Shown here piece after piece: positions 24,573-36,482 of a DNA stretch of 64,000 nt; within the stretch, counting starts at the first letter, position 1, and each line of letters begins with the position of its first letter. The position numbers and the translations under genes were made by a program. The stretch covers positions 558,001-622,000 of the forward strand of contig VJWN01000018.1 of the NCBI GenBank assembly GCA_007644065.1. The letters are read 5' to 3'. The notes beneath the pieces are model-generated. The model saw nothing but the letters and a program-made list of their open reading frames with translations. It searched no databases and was not told where the DNA came from. This stretch comes from Margaritispora aquatica (Eukaryota > Ascomycota > Leotiomycetes > Helotiales > Discinellaceae).

Positions 24573-24584
24573 GTGGAGGTGGGG
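24573..24584 (+). promoter_or_regulatory. tandem CreA-type sites
   Basis: GTGGAGGTGGGG is two adjoining matches to the SYGGRG consensus bound by the carbon catabolite repressor CreA. It lies 509 bp upstream of the sugar-transporter start codon, where paired sites are known to be functional in aspergilli. The match is exact, but the motif is short and occurrence by chance is possible. Confidence 0.4.
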
Positions 24585-25092
24585 TTATTTATCCACAACG
24601 TCGGCTTGACGCCTTTGACCGGGTTCACGATTGGAGACGGAGCTTCAAAAACACATGTTGGATAAATTTCACAGCGCGGTTTCATGGATCTTCGATGGAG
24701 CATTACCCAAATCCCTGAGTTGGGAGTCGGAAAACCGTGTGAAGCAAAAGTGATGATTGGATCATGATTTGTCTCCAGAAGAACGGTTCAATCAGCTGTG
24801 CACCTCCGGTGGGATGTTAACCCCATGGTTCCAGATGAGGACAGACGAGCAGCGTTGTATTTCGAGGGTAGACGAGGTGCGCTACATGTCACTGGGTTCC
24901 ATTGTTATTATCCGGTTGGATTGCCGCACGATACTGGAGCTATGGCATGAAAACATTTAAGTACAGCAGTATACCCAGCTATTATTTTTTATTTCCTATC
25001 CTCCATGAGCTACCTTTTCTCACAATTGAAGTGAATCGACGAAAAAGTATCACCACTAAACCAAAATCGAGACTTGACAGTAACTCGCCAAG

Positions 25093-27155
25093 ATGGTTGC
25101 AATCGGTGTTGCCACCATGACGGCGGAGCGAGATGTTGCCCAAGCAGAAGCTCCAGAATTCGAGAAGGTCACTTGGTACAAAGATCAGGGTCTTCGAAAG
25201 CTTTACTTCTGGGCTTCTATTCTCATGATTGCTTCTGCTACAACTGGTTACGATGGGTATGTGTTGCTCGATATCTATTATCTGGTTAAAATCACAAGCT
25301 GACATATCTTCAAGCATGATGCTTAATACTTCTCAAGCTCTGGATAAATGGGATGATTTCTTCGACCATCCTATGGGGTCTCGCTCTGGTCTCCTGAACG
25401 CAATCTACCAAATCGGATCTCTTGTCTCATTTCCACTTGTGTAAGTTCCAAGCACCATTGCGATGTCTACCGTTCTGTTCTAATGGCCAATAGACCATAC
25501 ATGGCAGATTGGTGGGGACGCAAAGTCCCGATCGCAGTTGGAGGATTGCTTATGGTTGTTGGAGGTCTGCTCGGTGCTTTTGCCAATGGATACGGAAGTG
25601 AGTTTGGAACGTGTGAAAAAAAACAAAGGCTATGAGCTAATATGTACACAGTGTATACCGGTGGCCGTTTCATCCTCGGATTCGGTAACAGTTTGTCTCA
25701 GATGTCCTCCCCAGTTCTACTCACTGAGCTTTGCCACCCTCAGCATAGAGCTCGTGTCACCTCTATCTACAATTGCTTGTGGAATTTGGGAGCCCTTTGT
25801 AAGTCCTTTGGGACAGATTGATCTGGGATGTATGTTAATTTGACTAGTCGTTGCCTTGATCGCATGGGGAACAATGTATGTTGACAACAACTGGTCATGG
25901 AGAACTCTTGCCCTTCTTCAGGCGTTGCCAGCAGCAATCCAACTCGCATTTATCTACTGTAAGAAGCATCCCTCGAAACTCTGCCAACAATCTCGGTCAC
26001 TAATAATTCTATAGGGGTTCCAGAATCTCCACGTTGGTTGATTCAACAGGAGCGTTACGAAGAGGCCGAGACAATTCTGGCCGATTACCACGCTAATGGA
26101 GATAAAACCAACGCAACTGTACAATTCGAGTATCGTGAGATTAGAGAAACCATTCGTCTCGAGTACGAACACGACAAGACGAGCAACTACTCTGATTTCA
26201 TGAAGACCCCAGGAAACAGGTATCGCTTGGTGAGTCGATTCTTTCCATCTTTGCATTGTATTTGAGATCTAGAATGCTTGAGACGTGATCTCTATGTTGA
26301 TTCTTGTTGCATTGAGACACCATTCTCAGTGTTCCTTTAAAACACGTGCTAACATCTTCAAGATGCTTCTCGTTTCGCTTGGTCTTATCTCCCAATACAG
26401 TGGAAATGCACTGTTCTCAAACTACATGAACAAGATTTACAACAGCATGGGCATAACTAAACAAAACCAAAAGATTCCTGTAAGTGACAATGATGTGTAC
26501 TATACAGAAATGAAAACTGACTCTCCTAAAGCTTAACGCTGGCCAAACTTGCTTGAGTTTGATTGTATCCGTTGGTTCGGCATTCTTCGTCGACAGTGTT
26601 GGCAGACGTCCTCTCTTCTTGGCATCCACCACTGGAATGGTCCTCATGTTCATGTGCTGGACGATCGTTTCTTCGCAGTACGAGAAGACCCACAACATCA
26701 AGACAACTGGCTACCCCCAAATCGCCTTCGTCTGGCTCTTCTCCGTCTTCTACTCCCTCGCGTGGTCTGGTCTTCTTGTCGCTTACTCCCTCGAGATTCT
26801 ACCATACAAGCTTCGCGCCAAGGGACTCATGATCATGAACTTGACTGTGCAGGCCGCTCTCGTGCTGGGTAACTACACCAACGCCATTGCGTGGGACAAT
26901 TTCGCAGCAAAGGGACACGCCTGGGCGTTCTGCCTCTTCTACACCCTCTGGGATCTTTGCGAGTTGGCTTTCGTTTACTTCTTCTACATTGAGACCAGAG
27001 GCCCAACCCTCGAGGAGCTTGCCAAGATCTTCGATGGCGAGGAAGCCAAGGTTGCGCACGTCGATATCAATGATATGGAGAAGGATGTCCATGTTAATAC
27101 CCACGAGGAGACGACTGGTGAGAAGAAGCCTGTGGTTGCTTCTACTCCAGTCTAA
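25093..27155 (+). CDS. MFS sugar transporter (lactose/hexose permease type)
   Basis: Eight exons: 25093-25256, 25315-25440, 25494-25597, 25652-25798, 25848-25958, 26015-26229, 26363-26479 and 26532-27155; 535 aa, the usual size. It imports a sugar by proton symport across the plasma membrane. Family motifs are in order: ATTGYDG in the first membrane segment, ADWWGRK between segments 2 and 3, YTGGRFILGFG, WVPESPRWL after segment 6, SQYSGN near segment 7, VDSVGRRPLF between 8 and 9, and YIETRGPTLEEL after segment 12. The sequence resembles fungal lactose/hexose permeases; the substrate cannot be fixed from motifs. The N-terminal 30 residues and the last 40 are cytosolic and charged. A tandem CreA-like site upstream would fit glucose repression. 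Confidence 0.94.
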
Positions 27156-29692
27156 GCTGAGGATTTGCGCTGTTTGGCATGTTGATCTTTGGATCCGTGT
27201 CCTTTGCACTCTGCTTTGCGTATGAAGTTGTCATTGGAAGGGGGAGGATGGGGAATCTAAGGTCGAATATACACCACTGTCGTTCTTATAAACCACAATG
27301 AACCTTTAATATATTGTGCTTGATCTCTTCGTGACCTGCTCTGATTTAAAATGCTAACCCTTAAAACTTGGTATACATTCTGTGTATGTCCCGGATCAGG
27401 TTGGGAATTTGACTTTCGCAAATTAATAACTTACTCACATCTTGGAAGCAAGCAAGAACATTTATAATTTCCATGATGAAGACATGAACTTCATGCAAAA
27501 TTCGAACTAGAAAAGAAACACGTACTAACATGATACTAGAGACTTGAAAGCAAACATGGGAATTGGAGCAGGAAATCTAACCTGGAAACCCCCATTTCCG
27601 TCTTCGCTTTGCTCAGGGATGTATATAGCCGAGACCATCACATGACAGCAAATAACCGACTTGGCTCTTCCTGCACTACCTTAGTTCTCGCTCCCCTAAG
27701 GAAGCTCTGAGTGAGGTTGTACTTTCTTTGTGTGAGATATGCAACACAGAAACAATTCATTCCAGATCTTGATATCTGCGGCTCAAAATGAAGCCGGCTT
27801 ATAGAATCTCGAGTATGCCAAGCTGGTTTTAGGCTGCAACTTTTATTTCAATATCTCCCATCCGCACTCAGCTGTTTCATGCGTTCATGTCATTCATTTT
27901 TCTCGGAAGGAAAATATAATCCACTACATTTCTTTGAGCAGGCTACACACGGCGTAGCAATGAGCGACACTCGTATGAGAAGTCATACGAGACGGACATG
28001 TTGAGTGTCACGAGGCAATACGAAATACGAAGTACAAACGTATCACAAGCAAGCCTAGCTTTTCCTTATCGTTGAACGAACTCACAACACCACTGTTATC
28101 CAACAACCTCGGCAATTCAGTGGGCCCAGACAAATCCATGTTGGCGTCGCATTGACACACTTTGTTGTATTGTTGCAAGAAATAGTGTTTGTCGGAAACA
28201 ATAGTACAGAGTATCCAGTATCCTACGTCTGACTGGTGTTTCGAGCTTGATGATCTGGTCGCAAGTTTTTCCAGCATAGCATAGAGGTTACACGATGTTC
28301 TTCCTGTTCATCATGAGGAGCCAAATCCGCGATCAACATTGAGCCAGTTTTATCCGAGAGGCTAATATTTGCCCTCCAACCTCCAACCAATCTGGATTCT
28401 GATCCTCGTTATTGGATGTCAGACACGGTCCTCAATGAGGAAGGTGCCGAAAGATATAAGCTTTGTGGAAAGCCTTTTGGAAGCCTTCTTGCCCTTGTCA
28501 GCCGCCTTTGAGATGCAGCCTGAGACGTCCATGAAGTTCTAGTTGTTGTTATTGGCTCGCGGGTATGAGCTCTCGCCTCCACTCCTAACCATGCTCACGT
28601 TCACCAGCGGTCATGGATCAGTCAGTCACGATTACTGTCTTGGCGGGAATGCAATTTTTCCTGTAACGAATCTAACGAATCTGATAATAGGTATCCCTTT
28701 CCCGAAGAAGAAGGCGACAAGCTTTTTCTGAAGGAGGTGGCGGCCCGTTGGAGTGCGGGGTTGGCTGATTCGACTGGATATCCATGGTCTATCCATTTCT
28801 CTGCATCCAGCCCATCCCAAGGTCGGCCGATAATCAGAAGCTACCGTGAAATGATACCTTCTTACAGTGGTCGACTTCATAGTTACGGGTGGCGAGAATC
28901 AGAAGAAAGGACGAAGGCAGAAAGAGATCATCAATCACGGACATGGAAACGCCAGCACGGTCTTCATATCGCTATCAACTTTACGGCAAGGTCAATCTAT
29001 CACACATGAAACTGTAACATGAGATTGTTAGCGATAAGGATACCTTGACTCTTGGTCTTTTGAACGTTCAATTAAGGATCCCGATAAACGCCATAAGCTC
29101 AACCAAGCTCCCTGATTAGTTCAAACTCAATCTACATCCTAGTTTCCAAGAAAGCTCTGAGCCGAGAGTAATCATTTCTGAGAAACCACGAGAATCATGA
29201 GAACCATGAAGGAACCACACCACATCTTACCTTGTCGATGAGCTTGGTTGGTACACACTGCACAGTCCATCAGCCTCTCTTCTCGCTTCTTATAGGTTCA
29301 TATTTGGAATGTTTGATGATAGCGTCCCCTGGTAGTTCTCACTGGGAGACTAACCCAGCACTGTTCTGGAAGCTCACAAGGAACGAGACATCCAAAGGAC
29401 ACCCACACCTGCAGCTTCTGACTAGATCTTGTCGGTCGATAAGCTTCCTCGGTTCCCACTGGTCAAACTGCAATACACGATCCACTATCGCTTGACTATT
29501 CTGGGAAGGAGCTCTTACCTTGTAGTAGTTGCAGTAGGACCGAGCAGTAACGTGTCGCACGAGGATGCTGGCTGGGTGATCATCATGTCGGACTCATAAG
29601 TAGCTGATCTCCCTGAGTGCTGGCAACATCCTTCAGTAGTTTGATAACCTACCAGACCGGCGGTATCATTCACGAGCAGTCGGACAATAAAC
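27156..29692. other. intergenic, no gene seen
   Basis: 2.5 kb between two transporter genes on the plus strand. Several frames of 60-90 codons (for example 28008-28277 and 28737-29009) lack domains, splice continuity or plausible composition. It must include the 3' region of the sugar transporter and the promoter of the OPT gene. Confidence 0.5.
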
Positions 29693-32416
29693 ATGGAGAA
29701 CGAGAAGATCTCCCATGTGGGAGAGAGCGATGTCACGCCCAACACTAAGTCAGCTCCAATCAACGAGAAGGTCACCGAGACTCATATTCACGAACATGAG
29801 CCGTATGATGCTGTGTCGCACAACATGAACCTGGGAGAGTTCCCCATGAACCCCGAATCGAGCTCTTTGAAGGAAGAGCTTCTTGAGGAGGAGGTTTTGG
29901 ATCTGTACTCGCCGTTGCCTGTCGACCCCACCACCCCAGTCGAGGAGAACATCTTGACTGTCAGAGCTGTTGTTGTTGGCTGTATCCTCGGAGGTCTCGT
30001 CAATGCATCCAATCTCTATCTAGGTAACTTGCTTGATTCATTCACTCGACTGAAAGCTAACTTCCCCAGGTCTCAGAACTGGATTCACATTCTCGGCGAC
30101 CATCTTCGGAGCCATCTTTGGGTATGCATGACCTCAATATAACACAAGAAGCTCGGGTTTTAACAACTTTCTAGTTATGGTATCATCAAGTCCTTTTCTA
30201 AGTTCTTCGGCCATATTCCTATTCTTGGCGGACCTTTTGGACCACAAGAAAATGTCATTGTTCAAGCTGTAAGTGTTCTCTTGCATTGTTTACTTATTTC
30301 CCTCAGCATATGCTGACTCCGACCCTAGACTGCTACTGGTGCAGGAGGAATTGCGGGTATTTTCGTTGCTGGTCTCCCAGCCATGTACCGTCTCCATTTA
30401 ATGAGCGCCGACCCAAAAAGTGATATTGGCAAGATCTTCACGATCACCATTGTCTGCTCCTTCTTTGGACTCTTCTTCGTTACGCCCCTGCGACGCTTCT
30501 TCGTCATCCAGGTGGCTAGAGAGTTGAAGTTGATGTTCCCAACTCCCACCGCAACTGCGATCACTATCAAGACGATGCACGCTACTGCCAATGGTGGTAG
30601 AGATGCCATGCTGAAGCTTAAGGCCATCACAATTGCATTCTTTGGAGCCATGATTCACAGAGTCGTCAGCTACTATGCGATCGGATGTCTCTACGATTGG
30701 CATGTTTTCACCTGGTATGTCGCGGTTTCTGGAGTATTAGAACTTAAGACTGACATTAAATTTTCAGGTTCTATATCTGGAGTGGTTACACCAATTGGGC
30801 TCAGAACATCGACAATTGGGGTTGGTTCATCGAACTCACGCCAGCTTTCATTGGATCTGGCATGCTTATTGGTCTCAACTCTGCTATCTCCATGTTTGGA
30901 GGTTCCTTCTTGGCCTGGGGCTTAATCGGACCACTGCTTATTCACTATGGCGAGTGTATTGGAAAACCAGCAAACCCCACGGATGACCCTAAGTATGTAT
31001 TCGGGCACCCGATTCATTTTATTAAGTACTAACATGATACAGATGGGATGTTATGATGAGCTTTGCCTCATTGAAGAATATTGGTGTAGGCACACCTTCT
31101 CCCAGATACTGGCTACTTTGGCCGTAAGTTTCATTCTTCGTGGCCTATATGTTTTATTTTACTGACCATAGTGTAGTGGAGTCATGATCATGGTCTGCTG
31201 TTCGATGGCTGAATTATTGTAAGTAGCATTAACCACCTCTGCCGGAAAGAACTAGTGCTGACATCTTCCCAGTATCCAATACAAAGTGATCTGGTTTGCT
31301 TTCAAGTCTTTGTATGCCCAGGCTTGTGTGGGTCTCCATTCACTTGCTCAAAGACGTGGCAAGAGCTACCCATACTTGGAGAAGCATGCCGTTGCTGAGA
31401 AAAACAAAATCGTCGTCGAGGATTTCGCCAAGCCAGAAGATTTGGTCAAAGACTGGATGTGGATGGTTGGTCTCGTCGCATCTATTGTCTTCGCCATGAT
31501 TATCTGCCAGTTGCAATGGGTGAGTTTGATGCAGGCACTCCAGTGGAAATGATGAAGCTAATATGACTCGCAGGAAATGAACCCCGGACTCACACTACTT
31601 GCGTGCCTTTTGGGTTTCCTCTTTGCTTTCCTTTGTATCCAGATCGGCGCGGTGACAGATCAAACGCCTCTTACCGCCGCATCAAAGGCATCCCAGCTCA
31701 TTTTCGGAGCCGCAACCAGCGGAAATGGTTACAGCATCGCGCACGCCCAGAAGCTCAACTTGATTGCTGGAGGCATTGCATCGGGAGCAGCTGATGTCGC
31801 AACATCCCTGACCGGTGATTTCCGAACTGGATTCTTGCTTAAGACGCCCCCTATCAAGCAATGGTATGCCCAGGCCATTGGAACTTTCGTGGCCGTTTGG
31901 TTGGCCCCTGGACTGTTTGTGCTGTTCACAACTGCCTATCCATGTATCATTGATACCGACAACTACGACACCTGTGCTTTTGGAGCCCCGTCCGTCTCAG
32001 CATGGGCTGCCGTTGCACAAGCTGTAACTCTGCCAAAGATTCCTATCCCAAGAACCTCGGCCATCTTCTCCTGCGTGATGGGCGGAGTTTCAGTCGCTCA
32101 GGTTATCTTTAGACATTACTACTTGGTTGGACCTCGCGAGAAGTACCGGAACTACCTCCCTAACTGGGGTGCCATCGCTTTGTCTTTCGTCATTCCATCG
32201 CCAGTTTTCACCAACGCTGCTCTCCTCGGAGCTATCATTGCCGCTCTTTGGTCAAAGTACAAGTCTCGCACCTGGGAGCTTTACGGCTATGCCGTTGCCG
32301 CTGGTATGATTGCAGGCGAGGGTATGGGAGGTGTCATCGGTGCCTGTTTACAGCTTGGTGGCGTATCTGGTGATGTGTATGGAACCATGGCTGGCTGCCC
32401 TGGATTGTCCTGTTGA
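29693..32416 (+). CDS. oligopeptide/metal-chelate transporter, OPT superfamily
   Basis: Nine exons: 29693-30023, 30070-30121, 30175-30268, 30329-30714, 30768-30992, 31043-31123, 31177-31218, 31273-31519 and 31574-32416; 766 aa. A polar N-terminus of about 85 residues rich in Glu and His is followed by a membrane domain with many hydrophobic segments. Characteristic stretches are [51 protein letters not shown], and the late segments GCLQL-type Gly-rich ends ([18 protein letters not shown]). This resembles the YSL-like/YGL114W branch of OPT proteins more than the small-peptide branch, so substrates could be peptides or metal-siderophore complexes. The neighbouring regulator at 33593-35950 is convergent and may be unrelated. 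Confidence 0.9.
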
Positions 32417-33592
32417 TTTTCTCTTGAGCTTGAGGCTTTTGAGGTCGAGGGTTTGGAGAATAGGACGAGGGTGACAGGTAAAGTGGGTTGTTATGTAGTA
32501 ATCATCTTCTACCTACCGAATAATGCAGACTATTTCAGTCTTTTAAACCGACTTGTATGCTATTCTGATTGAGCTATTTCAAGTGATCTAATTTTTGTCG
32601 CGAGTTTTTTCGTATGAAAGTGAGTAATCGAATCTGAAATTCGGATGACTTCACAGTAGAAATAAGGTTGCGGGAAGGTTGGCGGGTGGAGTGGGTCTCG
32701 ATTCAGAAGTGGGTCTAGGATATTGAGTGGCTTGAATGTGTCAGCAATTTCAACTTCATATGCATCGTTCACGATCAATTCCATTAAGGATCAATATATA
32801 ACGTTAGAAAATCCAGGGAATCAAAGACGTGTCTCTCAAAAAGACCGACCAAGTCTCCTGTCAAAGCTGTCGCAGAACCTCGTGCTCCTCTTCGTTCCTT
32901 GAGCTAAGAGAACTTGGCACGGGCGTGTGGTCTGGTCATGTAGATATCTGAACTTGGAAGTAACTTTCAGAAAGGGGGGCTGTGGTGGAGAGCTAGGTAG
33001 GCGTGAGCTTGAGAACGGAGATTGGAAGGGAAAAGGTAAGGTGGAAGGGAAGCAAAGGGGAAACAAGAGGAGGAGGAAGGAGAGTTCAGGAGGAGTGATA
33101 TGTTTGAGAATGCTTTTAGTTTTAAGAGGGAGGAAGAGAAGTTTATTTGGAGGGTGATTGGACAGTAGGTTATATTCTGGGGTTCTGGAGGGGCGAAGAA
33201 AGATAAAAATTCTCGTGGTGAGGGTGATGATGGGATAGTGGATTGGTAGGAGGTAGTTGCTATTTGGAAGTACATTGGTATTGAGTGGTATGTGAAGTAT
33301 TGGCGTGAGATTGCCTTGATAGGTGAACCCATTCTATTTTATTTTGGCATCTTCTTAGACTCAACCAGACAAAAAGTCTAAGATGATTGTACAGGGTTCG
33401 CTCGCAATAAGCCTATAAAAAGCCCAAATCCGATGTGAAATGACCTCAATCGTGCCCTGAAATACAATTGATGAAGAGGAGCTTATTGTTCTGATGAGTT
33501 GAATTGACTCCTACATAACTACCCCCTAATTCGTTCTTAAATATCACTCTTCTGAAAATCCTCAGACTATCACAGTCGGAGATGGATGTAGT
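32417..33592. other. intergenic, convergent 3' ends
   Basis: 1.2 kb between the OPT gene (plus) and the regulator gene (minus). It contains a purine-rich stretch at about 32960-33150. Frames on the opposite strand there are low-complexity shadows of that stretch. Confidence 0.5.
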
Positions 33593-35950
33593 TCAAACTG
33601 CTGGATAAGTTGCCCCAAAATTCCAGTCCATCATAGTCCAATCCAGTTGATCAAGATCGATGTCTGTTGGAAAATTTCCATCCATACGTGAATATAATGA
33701 CGGTCCAGGCATTGGTATGTCGGGCAGTCCTCCCGAAGCGTAAAGTGTATTATAGCCCCCAAGCCCAAAAGATGACACTATAGGGTAATTGTCATTCACT
33801 TTCCCAGCAGCACTAGTGAAGCCTTGAGTTTTGACAAAAGCTGCTTCCTGAGCTTTTTGAGCCAGTTTATGTCTGACAGAAGACACGATCTTTGGTATTG
33901 ACATCGGCTCACCGAGCTGGGATCCAGCTGTCTCTCGAGCTTCCCAGGCCTGAAGCACCATCTTAGCAAAGACAGGGAAAAACGGCCGCTCCTTATCTCT
34001 ATGTAGGAATTCAAGCAGCGTCTCAAAATTCGCACTCATAGCTTCCCAAGCCTGTGCAGCCAGTTCCATTCCAGGTCTTCGCTTTAAACCTTGTAAGATG
34101 TGAAGGTATGCTGGAAACGGAAAGTGGAGACGAACAAACCACAGGAATCTTTTAGTCAGTGCCGAGGAATTGAACACCGTATCGCATTCGAGCATTCGGA
34201 TGCCGTGATGGATGCCCTCGTCACGATGAGCGTCTGTCTGTTGACCTGGTGGGTTGGAATGGTATTGCATGAGGCGGCATTTGGCGATGTATGCTCGTGC
34301 CCACCAGATTGTCATGAAATGGAGAGGATTATCAACATCACAATGCTGAAGATACTTCTCTTCGATCGTTTTCTCGAGTCGATATAAACCTGTGACTTCT
34401 GATATACTGTCATCTTGAGATCTCTGCAGGATTGGCTTCAGAGCAGGGCTGGTAAAGTCGAGAAAGAAATGTGAGTGTCTGATGAAGTCCCCAATCTCAC
34501 TGCGTACAACCGTGAATAATGCATCCGTGGACTTTTCCGGAACTCGTGGCAACTCCTGCATCTCTGGCCGGAGATCGAAATCATTTATATTGTGAGGGAC
34601 ATTGCAGTCCCAAGCAGGAGACAATGTTGCAGTTTTATGACCCGACATCTCGCTGATGCGAGTGTCAAAAAGAACCAAGGACCACCAAAGTCGTCGACGC
34701 ATCTCAGCCTCGAAAACTGAGCATTTAGATAGTGTAGCTTCGGAGTGAATGCCCATCCGTTGTGCAATTCGAATCGCTGCTCCTAGCATTGCGGATAACG
34801 ATTGAGGTACTACATCTGATCTTATTGATATCTATGTTAGTGATTAGCAGCTATTCAATGAGCATGATGTGACGACTCACAAGATAAATATACAATGCGG
34901 TCAAACATTCACGGTCATCTGTTCGCAGGAAGCTGCATTTTAGAAGGGCTTGCTGGCAGGCAAATCGATACCCAACCAAGAGATCTTCCTTTGACGAATT
35001 GAACATGGACTGGCAAACATCTGATTCAAGACTCTGAACAGACATGCAGTAAATGCTGAACATGAGTGCCTCCATAACCGAACTAATATTTTTCACATCG
35101 CTAATGGCTTCGACCAAACGAAGTTGAAGGCTGGTACAATGTGTCACCTTGAGCAGCGGATTCACATTTTCGAGGTAGATTTGCCAAAGCCGGAAAATCT
35201 GAGCAGGCTCGGGATGAAGGGTGAAGAGCTCGATATTAGAGTTTGCTGAGCCAAATAGGAGGTGATCATTGCTTCCAAAAAGTTGAGTCCAGCCATCCTG
35301 CACCAGAACTTGATGGAGGTTTTCCAGAGAAGAGTCACTATCGTCGTCGGCCTCTCGATCCTATTCATGGACATTAGCGAGGATTCAGACAAATTGATGC
35401 TTTCGTACTCCATTTGAGTTCAGGGCGTGCCAGTAATCCCTTTTCACATTAGTAGCTGCCGTCTTCTCTCCGAAAACACATACTTCGCTTCATACACACT
35501 TTCAGACTTGATAGTCACTGCAGGGGATGACCAATCAGCCGTCACCTGCTCTTCATCTGACTCGTTGCCGTCTTGGATATTGGGAGCCTCCCTGTCCCTA
35601 GCAGGGCTCTTATGCAGTGGTTCAAATTTGATGCTGTTCTCACGAAGCAAGTCCTCATACTGACGAAGACGATCTAGTAACTGCCGCTCAGGAAACCTAC
35701 GCTTCCTTTGTCCACGCGGAGCTACTGTTGCTGGTACACACTGAGTATTGGACGACTTGCAATGCTCACACGGGAACCTGCGATCACACTTGATTTTCCG
35801 CTTCTGACAGCGGACGCAAGCCAACACCCGCCTTGCCTTAGAGTGTGATGGAGCCGAGGCCGAAGGACTCGCATGGCTCAGCTGGTCAGGCCGGACGGTT
35901 GACATTCGTACGTTTGCATGAACCAAGTACTCTGGGCTCGAGATCAGCAC
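33593..35950 (-). CDS. Zn(II)2Cys6 transcription factor with a frame problem
   Basis: The N-terminal segment (35950 or, more likely, the second ATG at 35905, down to about 35484) carries a complete zinc binuclear cluster: Cys45, 48, 55, 61, 64 and 71 counted from 35950, in ACVRCQKRKIKCDRRFPCEHC. A basic linker and short coil follow (ERQLLDRLRQYEDLLRE). The fungal-specific regulatory domain is in exons 35360-34881 and 34831-33593, joined over a 49-nt intron (34832-34880), with AQIFRLWQIYLENVNPLL and SAMLGAAIRIAQRMG. The link between them is unclear. A 48-nt intron at 35361-35408 is canonical, but the exon before it is in a different frame from the zinc-cluster exon, with the change near the T-run at 35473-35476. 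A 146-nt intron (35338-35483) would keep the frame but skips a good acceptor. Either an alternative splice or a one-base frameshift must be assumed. Confidence 0.78.
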
Positions 35951-36482
35951 TAGGTATCAACTCACTATGAGCACAGCCAAGTGGAAATGATACTCCCTGT
36001 GCGGCAGTCAGACACTGCAAAAGGTGGGGAGATTACAGGGAGATCTACCCAACGTTCTATACTGGAATCCACACAACCGAGATTATGAGACGAAAGTAAG
36101 GTACAACAAAGTATGTTGTCAGTTGAACAGCACGCATCATGTGAACTCAAATCCGAAAGGGCGTGTCAAGGTGGTGATCTCTCACGTGATGCAATATATT
36201 CTCGGTTGCCGGATTGTTTCTAAAAGTCCGGAAGTGATATAGAACTACTTGATCCCTTCTTGAGACGATTTGTTACATGTTTTCGATATTGCTAGGACTA
36301 TGCCTTGTACGCATCATACGGGCTTGATGGCAAAAACCTGCCCAGCTCACAAGTGTCAAAAAGATATATGTGTGTACAGTGACTTCCCTAGCTCAAAGAC
36401 TGCATATATTCGGTACCACACATTTTAATACTTCAACTCAATTTCTGGCTTGACTAAATTGAACTAAGTATCTACGCTCGTC
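35951..36482. other. divergent intergenic region
   Basis: About 530 bp between the regulator (minus) and the decayed MFS gene (plus). It would have held both promoters. No gene is visible. Confidence 0.5.

Larger units (their letters stand above)
23203..25092. other. intergenic, upstream of the sugar transporter
   Basis: 1.9 kb without a supported gene. It holds three 9-bp repeats at 23726-23752 and a tandem CreA-like element at 24573-24584. Short frames at 24108-24446 and elsewhere have no domain support. Confidence 0.5.
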
